Positions 1 through 7,220 are shown, counted from the stretch's first letter. The stretch is 10,375 bases of DNA from Thermoplasmata archaeon (GCA_030038885.1 JASHQY010000161.1:1-10375); one strand, 5' to 3'. Notes: generated by a model not told the origin, from the letters alone. Numbers and translations: made by a program.

Positions 1-1317
1 CGTCCCCGCACGGAGCTGCGCGTCGTGCACAACCCGGAGAACCCCGAGCGGCCGAGCATCGAGGTCGTCACCCGCGAGGAGGTCTACCGGGAGCGCGAGG
101 CCGCCCGGTCCGTCGAGGGGGAGCTGATCGTGCCGACCGAGGCTCCGGTCTCGGTCGCAGAGCACCTCGGATACCGGTGCCCCCGGTGCAGCTTCTACTC
201 CCTCCCGAACGAACGGTTCTGCCCGAGCTGTGGGAACGTCAAGCAGCTCCTCCCCGGCGCCGCCGGGACCGGCAATCCGTTCCGGGACCTGGTCGGCGGG
301 ATCCTCGAGCTCACCGCCTCCCCCGGCGGCAACCCGCAGGAGTCCGTCCGCACGACCCGCCTGCGGAACGGCGTCGAGGAGGTCGTCGCGTACGAGCGCG
401 CGGGCGACCACATCAAGGTCCTCGACCAGCGGGCGCTCGAGCGGCGACGGACCCTCCAGCACGAGAGTCCCCGCAAGGTGTTGGTGAAGCTCGACCGGAA
501 CACCTTCGTGATGGCGACCGGCGCGAGCGAGACCGAGCTCCTCGGGGACGTGCGCCACGACCCGTACGGCGGGCACCCGCAGCTCGGCTCCCTGCCCTAC
601 GAGCGCGTGCTGGCGGGCGCGATCCACGAGGCGCACGACGGGGTGCTGTTTCTCGACGAGCTGCCGCACCTCGGGTTCCTGCAGCGGCACATCCTCACCG
701 CGATGCAGGAGAAGCGGTTCCCGATCACCGGCCGCAACCCGCAGTCCGGCGGCGCGTCGGTCCGGGTCGACAGCGTCCCGTGCGACTTCATCCTCGTCGC
801 GGCGGCGAACATCCAGGACCTCCACCACATCCTCGCCCCCCTGCGCTCGCGGATCGCGGGCGGCGGCTACGAGGTCCTGCTCGAGACGACGATGCCGGAC
901 TCCGACGGGAACCGCCTGCGGCTCGCCCAGTTCTGCGCCCAGGAGATCGCGGCCGACGGCCGGATCCGCCCCGCGACGCGGGACGCGGTCCTCGAGCTGA
1001 TCAAGGAGGCGCGCCGCCGCGCCGAGATCCTCGACGGCCGCCGGGGGGCGCTCACCCTGCGCCTGCGCGAGCTCGGCGGCCTCATCCGCACCGCGGGCGA
1101 CCTCGCGGCGGTCGCGGGCAGCACGTTCCTCGAGGCGAGCCACGTGCGCGAGGCGCTCGGGCGCGCCCGCTCGATCGAGGAGCAGATCAAGGACGCCTAC
1201 GGCTCGCTCCAGGGCGGGCTCCGCCAGGAAACGACCGAGGCCCAGCGGCAGTCGATGGGCTACTTCAACTGGAACGACCACCCGGACCCGAACCAGTTCC
1301 CCGGCGGCTACGGGTGA
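1..1317 (+). CDS. LonB-type AAA+ ATPase lacking protease domain, zinc ribbon in place of membrane anchor (5' partial)
   Basis: The reading frame is open at the left edge, and the first codons (RTELRVVHNPENPERP) match a conserved LonB segment, so the GTG at 25 is not the true start. Walker A should lie outside the window. A zinc ribbon (CPRC at 178-189, CPSC at 220-231) occupies the place where archaeal LonB carries its transmembrane pair. It is followed by the LonB signatures LLGDVRHDPYGG, Walker B (VLFLDEL, about 641-661), LTAMQEKRFPITG, VPCDFILVAAAN (sensor 1, 796-810), LRSRI (arginine finger, 841-855), TTMPDSDGNR and LTLRLRELGGLIR (sensor 2). After RSIEEQIKDAYGS the protein ends in a short Gln/Asn/Gly-rich tail (about 35 residues) instead of the Ser-Lys protease domain. 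Family placement is secure from these motifs. Loss of proteolysis and of membrane attachment is inferred. It may be a soluble unfoldase or an ATPase with another partner; function unknown. Confidence 0.85.
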   Translation, partial: RPRTELRVVHNPENPERPSIEVVTREEVYREREAARSVEGELIVPTEAPVSVAEHLGYRCPRCSFYSLPNERFCPSCGNVKQLLPGAAGTGNPFRDLVGGILELTASPGGNPQESVRTTRLRNGVEEVVAYERAGDHIKVLDQRALERRRTLQHESPRKVLVKLDRNTFVMATGASETELLGDVRHDPYGGHPQLGSLPYERVLAGAIHEAHDGVLFLDELPHLGFLQRHILTAMQEKRFPITGRNPQSGGASVRVDSVPCDFILVAAANIQDLHHILAPLRSRIAGGGYEVLLETTMPDSDGNRLRLAQFCAQEIAADGRIRPATRDAVLELIKEARRRAEILDGRRGALTLRLRELGGLIRTAGDLAAVAGSTFLEASHVREALGRARSIEEQIKDAYGSLQGGLRQETTEAQRQSMGYFNWNDHPDPNQFPGGYG

Positions 1318-1429
1318 CCGGGCCTCCGGGCGCTGGCGCGGGTCGCGCGGCCCCGCGCGCGGCGGACCCTCGGAAATCCCTGGAGGACCCACGCGTACGA
1401 CGGACCCGCCGCGCGGCCGCGCCGACAGG

Positions 1430-1436
1430 GATAAGA
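1430..1436 (+). promoter_or_regulatory. TATA-like box of the tRNA-Val gene
   Basis: GATAAGA is the only AT-rich stretch in the GC-rich spacer 1318-1461. Its TAAG core begins 30 bp before the first tRNA base, the distance expected for an archaeal TATA box. The rest of the spacer shows no gene. Position and composition are seen; promoter function is inferred. Confidence 0.5.
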
Positions 1437-1461
1437 GCGGGGCGTCGGTGGCCGCCCGCAC

Positions 1462-1534
1462 GGGCGCGTAGTCTAGTGGTTATGACGTCACCCTGACACG
1501 GTGAAGGTCGCCAGTTCGAATCTGGCCGCGCCCA
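1462..1534 (+). tRNA. tRNA-Val (anticodon GAC)
   Basis: The cloverleaf folds completely. The acceptor stem is GGGCGCG (1462-1468) with CGCGCCC (1527-1533), 7 of 7 pairs, plus discriminator A at 1534. The D arm is 1471-1486. The anticodon stem TCACC/GGTGA (1488-1492 with 1500-1504) holds loop CTGACAC with anticodon GAC at 1495-1497. The T arm GCCAG/CTGGC (1510-1514 with 1522-1526) holds loop TTCGAAT. There is no intron and no long variable arm. The CCA end is not encoded (the next bases are TCG), so it must be added after transcription, as is usual in many archaea. GAC reads GTC and GTT valine codons; GTC is very common in the surrounding genes. Confidence 0.96.
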
Positions 1535-1546
1535 TCGCCTCGGGCG

Positions 1547-1560
1547 GACCCGTTCGGGTC
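1547..1560. repeat. Short perfect palindrome after the tRNA gene
   Basis: GACCCG-TT-CGGGTC is an inverted repeat 12 bases beyond the tRNA, in the 96-bp gap before the converging pntB end. As RNA it could form a GC stem with a tight loop on either strand. No T-run follows, so a terminator role is only possible, not shown. Confidence 0.3.
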
Positions 1561-1630
1561 GACCGGACCCGGCGCGGACGCGCCCCCCATCCGCCGTCCG
1601 CGGCCCGGGCGCCTGGGGTCGCGCGCCGGC

Positions 1631-3019
1631 CTACGAGTGCTTGAGCGCCTGGACGAGCTTCCCGACGACCTGCTGGGCGTCGCCGTAGAGCATCCGGCAG
1701 TTGTCCTTGTAGAAGAGGTCGTTCTCGATGCCGGCGAACCCCTTGCCCTGCCCGCGCTTGATGACGATCACGTTCTTCGCCTGGTCGACGTCGAGGATCG
1801 GCATCCCCTGGAGCGGACTCCCCACCCGGCGGGCCGCCGGGTTCACGACGTCGTTCGCGCCGATCACGAGCACGACGTCGGTGTGGGCGAACTCGGGGTT
1901 CGCCTCGTCGCGGTCGAGCAGCCGGTCGTAGTCGATCCCGGCCTCGGCGAGCAGGACGTTCATGTGGCCCGGCATCCGGCCCGCGACCGGGTGGATCGCG
2001 AACTTCACGGCCACCCCCTTCGCCGTGAGGACATCCGTGAGCTCCTTGACGCGCTGCTGGGCCTGGGCGACCGCCATCCCGTAGCCGGGCGCGATCAGGA
2101 CCTGGTTCGCGTACTCCATCATCACCGCGGCGTCCGCGACCTCGATCGGCTTCAGCGACCCGTGGAGCTCGACGCCGGTCTCCTCGGTCGCCCCGAACGC
2201 CCCGAAGACCACGTTCCCGATCGACCGGTTCATCGCCCGCGCCATGAGGACCGTGAGGAGCGATCCCGCGGCCCCGACCAGCACGCCCGCGATCACCATC
2301 GCGTAGCCCGCGTCCCCGAGCGGTCCGTTGACGAGCGCGAACCCGTCGAGCGCGACCGCGATCCCCGTGAGGGCGTTGAACAGGCTGATGATCACCGGCA
2401 TGTCCGCGCCCCCGATCGGGAGCGTCAATAGGATCCCGTAGAGGAGCAGGAGGACGAAGAACGGCAGGAGGAACGCCAGGTCGCCGCGCAGGACCGAGTA
2501 GACGCCGAACCCGACCCCGATCACGAGGACCGCGAGGTTGATCCCCTGGCGGGCCGGCAGGACGATCGGCTTCCCCGGGAGCCACCCCTGGAGCTTCAGG
2601 AACGCGATGATGCTGCCCGCGATCGACGTCGACCCGATGATCGCGCCCGCGACGCTCAGGCCGGCGTCCGCCGCGTTCGAGGCCGGCGAGAGGAGCACGA
2701 CCGCAGCGATCGCCGCCGCGGCGCCGCCGCCCATCCCGTTGAAGATCGCGACCATCTGGGGCATCGCGGTCATCCGGACGACCCGCGCCCAGTACCAGCC
2801 GATCCCGCCGCCGACGAACACGCCGATCGCGATCAGGAGGAAGTTCGAGAGGCCCGGGCTGAAGAACGTCACGACGACCGCGGCGAGCATCGCCGCGCCG
2901 GCGTAGACGATCCCGCGCCGTGCGGTCTCGGGCGAGCTCATCGCCTTGAGGCCGAGGATGAACACGAGGATCGCGACGACGTAGACCGCGTCGATGACGG
3001 TCCCGATCCCTGCGGTCAC
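1631..3019 (-). CDS. pntB: NAD(P) transhydrogenase subunit beta (PntB)
   Basis: This is the NADP(H)-binding and membrane subunit of proton-translocating transhydrogenase, which uses the proton gradient to drive hydride transfer from NADH to NADP+. The 462 residues match the usual length of the separate beta subunit. The N-terminal half is a series of hydrophobic helices starting at VIDAVYVVAILVFILGLKAM. The C-terminal domain III carries GYGMAVAQAQ, the HPVAGRMPGHMNVLLAEAG segment, DVVLVIGANDVVNPAA and the late KRGQGKGFAGIEN segment, all hallmarks of the NADP fold. It starts at GTG 3019, whose last bases form the TGA stop of pntAB (4-bp overlap). A strong Shine-Dalgarno sits 6 nt upstream, so translation is coupled. 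It is the last gene of the pnt operon. Confidence 0.96.
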   Translation of the reverse strand: MTAGIGTVIDAVYVVAILVFILGLKAMSSPETARRGIVYAGAAMLAAVVVTFFSPGLSNFLLIAIGVFVGGGIGWYWARVVRMTAMPQMVAIFNGMGGGAAAAIAAVVLLSPASNAADAGLSVAGAIIGSTSIAGSIIAFLKLQGWLPGKPIVLPARQGINLAVLVIGVGFGVYSVLRGDLAFLLPFFVLLLLYGILLTLPIGGADMPVIISLFNALTGIAVALDGFALVNGPLGDAGYAMVIAGVLVGAAGSLLTVLMARAMNRSIGNVVFGAFGATEETGVELHGSLKPIEVADAAVMMEYANQVLIAPGYGMAVAQAQQRVKELTDVLTAKGVAVKFAIHPVAGRMPGHMNVLLAEAGIDYDRLLDRDEANPEFAHTDVVLVIGANDVVNPAARRVGSPLQGMPILDVDQAKNVIVIKRGQGKGFAGIENDLFYKDNCRMLYGDAQQVVGKLVQALKHS

Positions 3020-3318
3020 GGGGCGCCTCCCTTGTGCTTCGTGCGGTCGAACATCGCGAGGATCCGCACGGTCACCGCGTAGCCGCCGGTGACGTTCATC
3101 GCGCCCATGATCACCGCGACGAGCCCGATCGCCTGCTCGAGCGGGGTCGTCGCGATCCCGAGCGCGACGATCGCGCCGACGAGCACGATCCCGTGGATGA
3201 AGTTCGAGCCGCTCATCAGCGGCGTGTGGAGGAGCACCGGCACGCGGCCGATGACCTCGTAGCCGGTGAACGCGGCGAGGATCGCGATGAACAGCGCGGT
3301 CCAGAGGTCGGCGGCCAT
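3016..3318 (-). CDS. pntAB: NAD(P) transhydrogenase subunit alpha-2 (PntAB), membrane
   Basis: This is the small membrane subunit (part of domain II, the proton channel) of the transhydrogenase. It has 100 residues and three predicted membrane helices: about residues 5-25 (LWTALFIAILAAFTGYEVIGR), one around FIHGIVLVGAIVALGIA and one around AIGLVAVIMGAMNVTGGYAV. The VPVLLHTPLMSGSNFIHGIV segment is a conserved PntA domain II signature. It is shorter than many PntAB proteins, mainly because little precedes the first helix. The ATG at 3316-3318 directly abuts the TAG stop of pntAA, and its TGA overlaps the pntB GTG, so it lies between the two soluble-domain subunits in a tight operon. Confidence 0.94.
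   Translation of the reverse strand: MAADLWTALFIAILAAFTGYEVIGRVPVLLHTPLMSGSNFIHGIVLVGAIVALGIATTPLEQAIGLVAVIMGAMNVTGGYAVTVRILAMFDRTKHKGGAP
3026..3031 (-). promoter_or_regulatory. Ribosome binding site of pntB
   Basis: GGGAGG on the minus strand lies 6 nt upstream of the GTG at 3019, inside the end of pntAB. It decides the GTG start and supports re-initiation after the overlapping TGA. Confidence 0.7.
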
Positions 3319-4458
3319 CTACTTCGTCCCCGAGAGCAGGGTCGCGGTCGGCGCGTGCCGCACGGTCCCGTCGAGCGTCAAGAGGCTCGCCGCGAGGATC
3401 TCGTCCGAGTACGAGGGGACGAGCCCGCCGGACCTATCGACCAGCAGCGAGAGGAACGATTCGAGGTTCTTCGCGTACATCAGGCTCGCGTGGAACGGGA
3501 TCTCGCCGGGCAGGTTCAGCGGGCCGACGATCCGCACGCCGCCCACGTCGACGGTCTCGCCGGGCCTCGTCAGCTCGCAGTTGCCACCGGTCTCCGCGGC
3601 GAGGTCGACGACCACGGCCCCCGGGCGCATCTGGGCGATCATCTCCTTGCGCACGAGCAGGGGGGCGCGCCGGCCCGGGATGTTCGCGGTCGTGATCACG
3701 ACGTCCGCGTCCGCGATCGCCTTCGCGAGCATCTCCTGCTCGGCCCGCTTCTCCGCGTCGGTGAGCTCGCGCGCGTAGCCTCCGGAGCCCTCCGCATTGA
3801 TCTGCAGCTCGAGGAACTTCGCCCCGAGGCTGCGGACCTGTTCGCCCGCCGCTCGCCGGACGTCGTACGCCTCGACGAGCGCCCCGAGCCGCTTCGAGGT
3901 CGCGATCGCCATGAGCCCCGCGACCCCGGCGCCGAGGATCAGGACCTTCGCCGGCCGAATCGTCCCCGCGGCCGTCGTGAGCATCGGAAGGAACTTCGGG
4001 CAGAGCTCAGCTCCGGCGAGCGCGGCGCGGTAGCCCGCGACCGTGGCCTGCGAGCTCAGGACGTCCATGCTCTGGGCCCGTGAGATCCGGGGCACGAGCT
4101 CGAGCGCGAACGCGGTCAGCTTCGCGTCCCGCATCGCGGCGACCCGGTCCAGGTTCCGGCTCGCGTTCATCAGCGCGATGACGATCGTTCCGGGCCGCAT
4201 CGCGCGGACCTCCTCGAGCGTCGGCGGCTGGATCTTGAGGACGATCTGCGCGCCCCCGAACAGCGCCGCGCGGTCGGTCGCGATCTGCGCGCCGGCGGTC
4301 GCGTACGCCGCGTCGGGGTAGCGCGCCGCGGCGCCGGCCCCAGCTTCGACCTCGACCGCCGCCCCCGCCTTGGTCAGGCGCTGGACGACCTCGGGGACGA
4401 GCGCGACCCGGGTCTCACCGGGCGCGACCTCCTTCGGCACCACGACGCGGACCGCCAT
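3319..4458 (-). CDS. pntAA: NAD(P) transhydrogenase subunit alpha-1 (PntAA), NAD(H)-binding
   Basis: This is the soluble NAD(H)-binding domain I of proton-translocating transhydrogenase, related to alanine dehydrogenase. It has 379 residues from the ATG at 4456-4458. The opening MAVRVVVPKEVAPGETRVAL is the typical family N-terminus. The dinucleotide fold is KVLILGAGVAGLMAI, with GAGVAG at 3916-3933, followed by LGALVEAYDVRRAAGEQVRSLGAKF. Further conserved parts are ITTANIPGRRAPLLV and MRPGAVVVDLAAETGGNCE. A longer in-frame start exists at 4542, but the extra segment contains the promoter TATA box and lacks family similarity, so I reject it. It is first in the operon and splits alpha into two genes, as in Rhodospirillum-type transhydrogenases. 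It is probably translated from a leaderless or near-leaderless mRNA. Confidence 0.96.
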   Translation of the reverse strand: MAVRVVVPKEVAPGETRVALVPEVVQRLTKAGAAVEVEAGAGAAARYPDAAYATAGAQIATDRAALFGGAQIVLKIQPPTLEEVRAMRPGTIVIALMNASRNLDRVAAMRDAKLTAFALELVPRISRAQSMDVLSSQATVAGYRAALAGAELCPKFLPMLTTAAGTIRPAKVLILGAGVAGLMAIATSKRLGALVEAYDVRRAAGEQVRSLGAKFLELQINAEGSGGYARELTDAEKRAEQEMLAKAIADADVVITTANIPGRRAPLLVRKEMIAQMRPGAVVVDLAAETGGNCELTRPGETVDVGGVRIVGPLNLPGEIPFHASLMYAKNLESFLSLLVDRSGGLVPSYSDEILAASLLTLDGTVRHAPTATLLSGTK

Positions 4459-4486
4459 GCGAATCGGCACGGTCGAATCGGGGGAG

Positions 4487-4492
4487 ATTATA
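4487..4492 (-). promoter_or_regulatory. TATA box of the pnt operon
   Basis: TATAAT on the minus strand lies 29-34 bp before the pntAA ATG at 4458. It is the most AT-rich spot in the 131-bp divergent gap to the methyltransferase gene. The spacing implies transcription starting at or within a few bases of the start codon (leaderless). Confidence 0.65.
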
Positions 4493-4589
4493 CGGTTGGT
4501 GCTTCCGCGCCACCCTGCGGCCCGGCCCGCGGGCGAACCCATCGCGGACCACCGCCAAGCCTCATCTCCCGGCGCCCGCTCTCGGTCCG

Positions 4590-5465
4590 ATGCGCGACGC
4601 GGGTCCCCGGACCGGCGTCGCCGCCTGGGCCGATCGGATCGTGTGCGGCGACGCGCTCGAGGAGATCGAGCGGCTCCCGCCGGAGAGCGTCCACCTCGCG
4701 ATCACCTCGCCGCCGTACAACCTCAAGATCCCGTACCGCGGCTATGCGGACGACCGTGCTCCGGAGGAGTACCTTCGGTGGCTCCGTGAGGTCTGGCGCG
4801 CGCTCCTCCGGGTGCTGGTCCCCGGCGGCCGGTTCGTACTGAACGTCGCCCCGACGTCGATCAAGAACTTCCGCCCGATCCATCACGACCTCTCCCGGGA
4901 CCTGCGGGACCTCGGCTACATCATGCGGACCGAGATCATCTGGTACAAGCAGACGATGGGCCGCCGGACCGCCTGGGGGTCCTGGCGCAGCCCCTCGAAC
5001 CCGCACATCGTGCCGTCGTGGGAGTACGTCCTCGTGTTCTCGAAGGGGCAGTGGAACCTGCCCGGCGACCGCGACGCGATCGACATCTCGGCGCGCGAGT
5101 TCGAGAGGTTCTCCGACGGGTTCTGGAAGATCCCCCCGGAGCGCGTGCGCCAGGGCCACCCGGCCCCGTTCCCGGAGGAGCTCATCGAGCGGCTCGTGAA
5201 GTTCTACAGCTACCGGAGGAACGTCGTGCTCGACATGTTCGGGGGCACCGGCACGGTCGCGGCGGTCGCCCGCCGACTGGGCCGGAACTACCTGCACGTC
5301 GACTCTTCGGAGGAGTACTGCCGAATCGCGGCGGCGCGGGTGCGCGCGGCGCGGCCCCCGGCGGGGTCCTGGATTCCGCCCCCGCCGCTGGTCCGGGCGA
5401 CGTTGTCTCAACCTCCTGGGCCGACGCCTCGCGTGCGGGTTAGAGACAGCGCACGGCAGAACTGA
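4590..5465 (+). CDS. Site-specific DNA methyltransferase, beta class (N4-cytosine or N6-adenine)
   Basis: This is an S-adenosylmethionine-dependent amino-methyltransferase acting on double-stranded DNA. The catalytic motif IV, TSPPYN (4704-4721, residues 39-44), comes first. It is preceded by VCGDALEEIERLPPESVHLAI and followed by a region (about residues 60-200, with IIWYKQTMGRRTAWGSW and PSWEYVLVFSKG) that includes the target-recognition part. The SAM-binding motif I, DMFGGTG, comes last (5232-5252, residues 215-221). This IV-then-I order defines the beta class. TSPPY fits N4-cytosine methylation best but does not exclude adenine. The ATG at 4590 is preceded by a short gap with no strong SD, suggesting leaderless expression. 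Residues after about 257 form a Pro/Arg-rich tail that looks like poorly conserved sequence. No restriction endonuclease gene is next to it, so it looks solitary. Confidence 0.9.
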   Translation: MRDAGPRTGVAAWADRIVCGDALEEIERLPPESVHLAITSPPYNLKIPYRGYADDRAPEEYLRWLREVWRALLRVLVPGGRFVLNVAPTSIKNFRPIHHDLSRDLRDLGYIMRTEIIWYKQTMGRRTAWGSWRSPSNPHIVPSWEYVLVFSKGQWNLPGDRDAIDISAREFERFSDGFWKIPPERVRQGHPAPFPEELIERLVKFYSYRRNVVLDMFGGTGTVAAVARRLGRNYLHVDSSEEYCRIAAARVRAARPPAGSWIPPPPLVRATLSQPPGPTPRVRVRDSARQN

Positions 5466-5626
5466 GATCTACTTCCGCGGCGCCGTCCAAGAGCGGGAAA
5501 CCCGGCACCCGAGGCGTACGGGGCCTTCGGCGAGACGTTTGGCCTCCGCTCTCACGAAGACGTCCCGAGTCACCTACGCAGAGGAGGGTCGCCGGCGAAC
5601 TGCCAGCGGAGAAGTCAGCTGGGCCT

Positions 5627-5641
5627 ACCGGCCTCGCCGGT
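5627..5641. repeat. Hairpin-forming inverted repeat between convergent genes
   Basis: ACCGGC-CTC-GCCGGT is a perfect 6-bp stem with a 3-base loop. A wobble and one further pair extend it by two. It lies about 57 bp beyond the stop at 5698 of the leftward cassette, in the 232-bp gap (5466-5697) between convergent genes. There is no T-run. It could be a processing or termination hairpin. I see nothing else in this gap. Confidence 0.3.
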
Positions 5642-5697
5642 GGCTTCTGCTCCCAGTACGACCGGCTCTCGGCTGCGAACGGACTCCGAAGCTCGCG

Positions 5698-6990
5698 TTA
5701 CGAGAGCTGGACTGAGCCGCTCATCGGAACCAGGTCGGTCGTGGACGAGAGCTCGAGCGAGTAGCCGGACGTACTCCACGACGCAGGTAGGAGGATCGCC
5801 AGGGTCTCGTTGTTCGCGATCGGCAGGACCGGCCAGGTCCAACCGGGACCCGTCACGTTGCTTCCGTAGGACCCCTCCCAGCTTCCGTCCGGGGACAGGA
5901 GCACCGCGTACCACGCGTCCGCATCGCCAACGCACTGACGGATCGAGGAGACCCAACCCGCACAACCCGAAGCCCCGAGGGGAAGAGCGGCCCCGCTCGA
6001 ATTCTCGAGGTTCAAGCCGACCATCCAAGTCGTCAAGCCCCGACTGTTGTAGCCCGGCCCCGAGTACGGCGGAGCACCCGCCAACCGGATCTGGAACTCC
6101 TGGGCAAGGATGGTCGAGTCGGTGCCACCTTCGAGCGTCGTGTTGCCGAAGACCAAGGTGAGCGGGATTGCAGTGAAGTCGTTCGTCGTCGGGGTGCAGC
6201 CGATCGTATAGTTGGCCCATTCGGCGCCTTGGGGCGAGCCGACCGTGCCGGCGAACACGTCCAGCCCTCTCGTCACCCCGCCCGCTCCCGGCGTTCCGCA
6301 CTGGAAGAACGTGATTTGATTTCCAATCGGCTGGCCGGACCCGACCTGAAGATCGCCGAAGAGGTACATCTCGGTAAGGTCCGACCCCACCCAAGCCACG
6401 TACTTCTCGGCGACGGCACTCCAGGCTCCACTCGCCAGGGCTGGACTGTCTCCAGGGAAGGGCCCCCGGTCGAAAGCCCACGCGCTCCTCCAAGGCTCGT
6501 ACCCGAGCATGCTGGCCACTGCGCACGGGCTGCTCATCAGGATCGGAGGGTAAGCGTGGGGAGTTCCAAGGACGTTGGTCACAGTGGTGATCTGCTGACT
6601 CGCGTTCGAAAAGAAGAAAAACTCCCAGAACGGGGCCGTGCCCGAATCAAACGAGCCATCGAACAACGGGATCGTCCCGTTCCAGATCGTCAGACCGTTG
6701 AACGCCGATTGACAGCTCGCGAGCACATGGTCGTACGGTCCCCAGCCCCACGAGCTAGGGTACGTGGGCACCGGGCTAGCGACCCCCAACGCTTCGAAGA
6801 GCGTCCACGGGCCTCCCGACACGGCGCTGACCGAGGAGTTCGCCTCGGCGAGCGCTTCGTAGAGCGTGGGGCCGTCGGCGATCGGGCGACCGCCCTCCGC
6901 TCCCCCCGATCTGAGCAGGAGCACGCCGGCCGAGCTCGCGGCGACGATGACTACGATGACGACGGCGATCACGCTCCAACGACGCATCAT
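5698..6990 (-). CDS. Membrane-anchored exported protein, sequon- and Cys-rich, unknown function
   Basis: I do not recognise the family. There are 430 residues from ATG 6990; a second ATG follows at once at 6987. MMRRW precedes a single hydrophobic segment (about residues 6-26, VIAVVIVVIVAASSAGVLLL) with no lipobox Cys, so the rest should face outside. The outer part holds eight Asn-X-Ser/Thr sequons (NSS, NGT, NAS, NYT, NTT, NSS, NVT, NET), six cysteines, many Trp/Tyr/Phe and few charges, as in archaeal surface proteins. TLYEAL (residues 42-47) and TLFEAL (63-68) form a small internal repeat. The ATG overlaps the stop of the upstream small gene, so it is the last gene of a coupled trio. A longer frame up to 7245 reads as Arg-rich out-of-frame sequence and is rejected. 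It could be a pilin-like, S-layer-associated or binding protein. Confidence 0.75.
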   Translation of the reverse strand: MMRRWSVIAVVIVVIVAASSAGVLLLRSGGAEGGRPIADGPTLYEALAEANSSVSAVSGGPWTLFEALGVASPVPTYPSSWGWGPYDHVLASCQSAFNGLTIWNGTIPLFDGSFDSGTAPFWEFFFFSNASQQITTVTNVLGTPHAYPPILMSSPCAVASMLGYEPWRSAWAFDRGPFPGDSPALASGAWSAVAEKYVAWVGSDLTEMYLFGDLQVGSGQPIGNQITFFQCGTPGAGGVTRGLDVFAGTVGSPQGAEWANYTIGCTPTTNDFTAIPLTLVFGNTTLEGGTDSTILAQEFQIRLAGAPPYSGPGYNSRGLTTWMVGLNLENSSGAALPLGASGCAGWVSSIRQCVGDADAWYAVLLSPDGSWEGSYGSNVTGPGWTWPVLPIANNETLAILLPASWSTSGYSLELSSTTDLVPMSGSVQLS

Positions 6991-7220
6991 CGAACGTCTA
7001 CCGGCCGCTCGAAGGCGTGGATCCGCTCCGCCCCGTTCGAGGTGGCGGGCACGCACCCCCCGTATCCCCCCACCTCGGCAAACATCACGGTCGCCCGACC
7101 TCGCTCCCACACGTACCGAGAGCTCTCGCGGACGCCTCGCCGCTCCAGCTTGGTGTCGATTTCTCCGAGCCGACGAAGTGGGTAGAGCCCCGTTGCCGTC
7201 GGATAATGCTCGTCGGTCAC
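6987..7220 (-). CDS. Small soluble protein of unknown function between two exported proteins
   Basis: This 77-residue protein starts at GTG 7220, which overlaps the TGA of the upstream gene (GTGA), and ends at a TGA that overlaps the ATG of the downstream gene (ATGA). GAGG at 7228-7231 lies 7 nt before the GTG. The sequence (MTDEHYPTATGLYPL..., KLERRGVRESSRYVWERGRA, VMFAEVGGYGGC) has no membrane segment or signal peptide. It is charged in the middle and has a single Cys in a Gly-rich stretch. Its balanced amino acids and G/C-ending codons contrast with the Arg-rich alternative frames, which supports it as real. No family recognised. Its place between two exported proteins suggests a cytoplasmic helper, but that is inference. 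Confidence 0.65.
   Translation of the reverse strand: MTDEHYPTATGLYPLRRLGEIDTKLERRGVRESSRYVWERGRATVMFAEVGGYGGCVPATSNGAERIHAFERPVDVR

Noticed and set aside
1488..2585. Long minus-strand open frame overlapping pntB and the tRNA
   Set aside because: It is an Arg/Gly/Pro-rich shadow of pntB, with none of the family motifs, and would run through the tRNA gene.
3034..4083. Long plus-strand open frame opposite pntAA and pntAB
   Set aside because: Antisense shadow rich in Arg, Asp, Glu and His, caused by the high-GC codons of the real genes.
4459..4542. N-terminal extension of PntAA to an upstream start
   Set aside because: The extension holds the TATAAT box and has no resemblance to the family; ATG 4458 gives the canonical N-terminus.
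6935..6972. Repeated GAYGA-like triplets resembling a simple repeat
   Set aside because: They encode the Val/Ile-rich membrane segment of the exported protein; codon bias explains the repetition.
6229..7185. Plus-strand open frame of over 300 codons opposite the cassette
   Set aside because: Arg/Glu/Ser/Pro-rich composition with no domain; antisense shadow.
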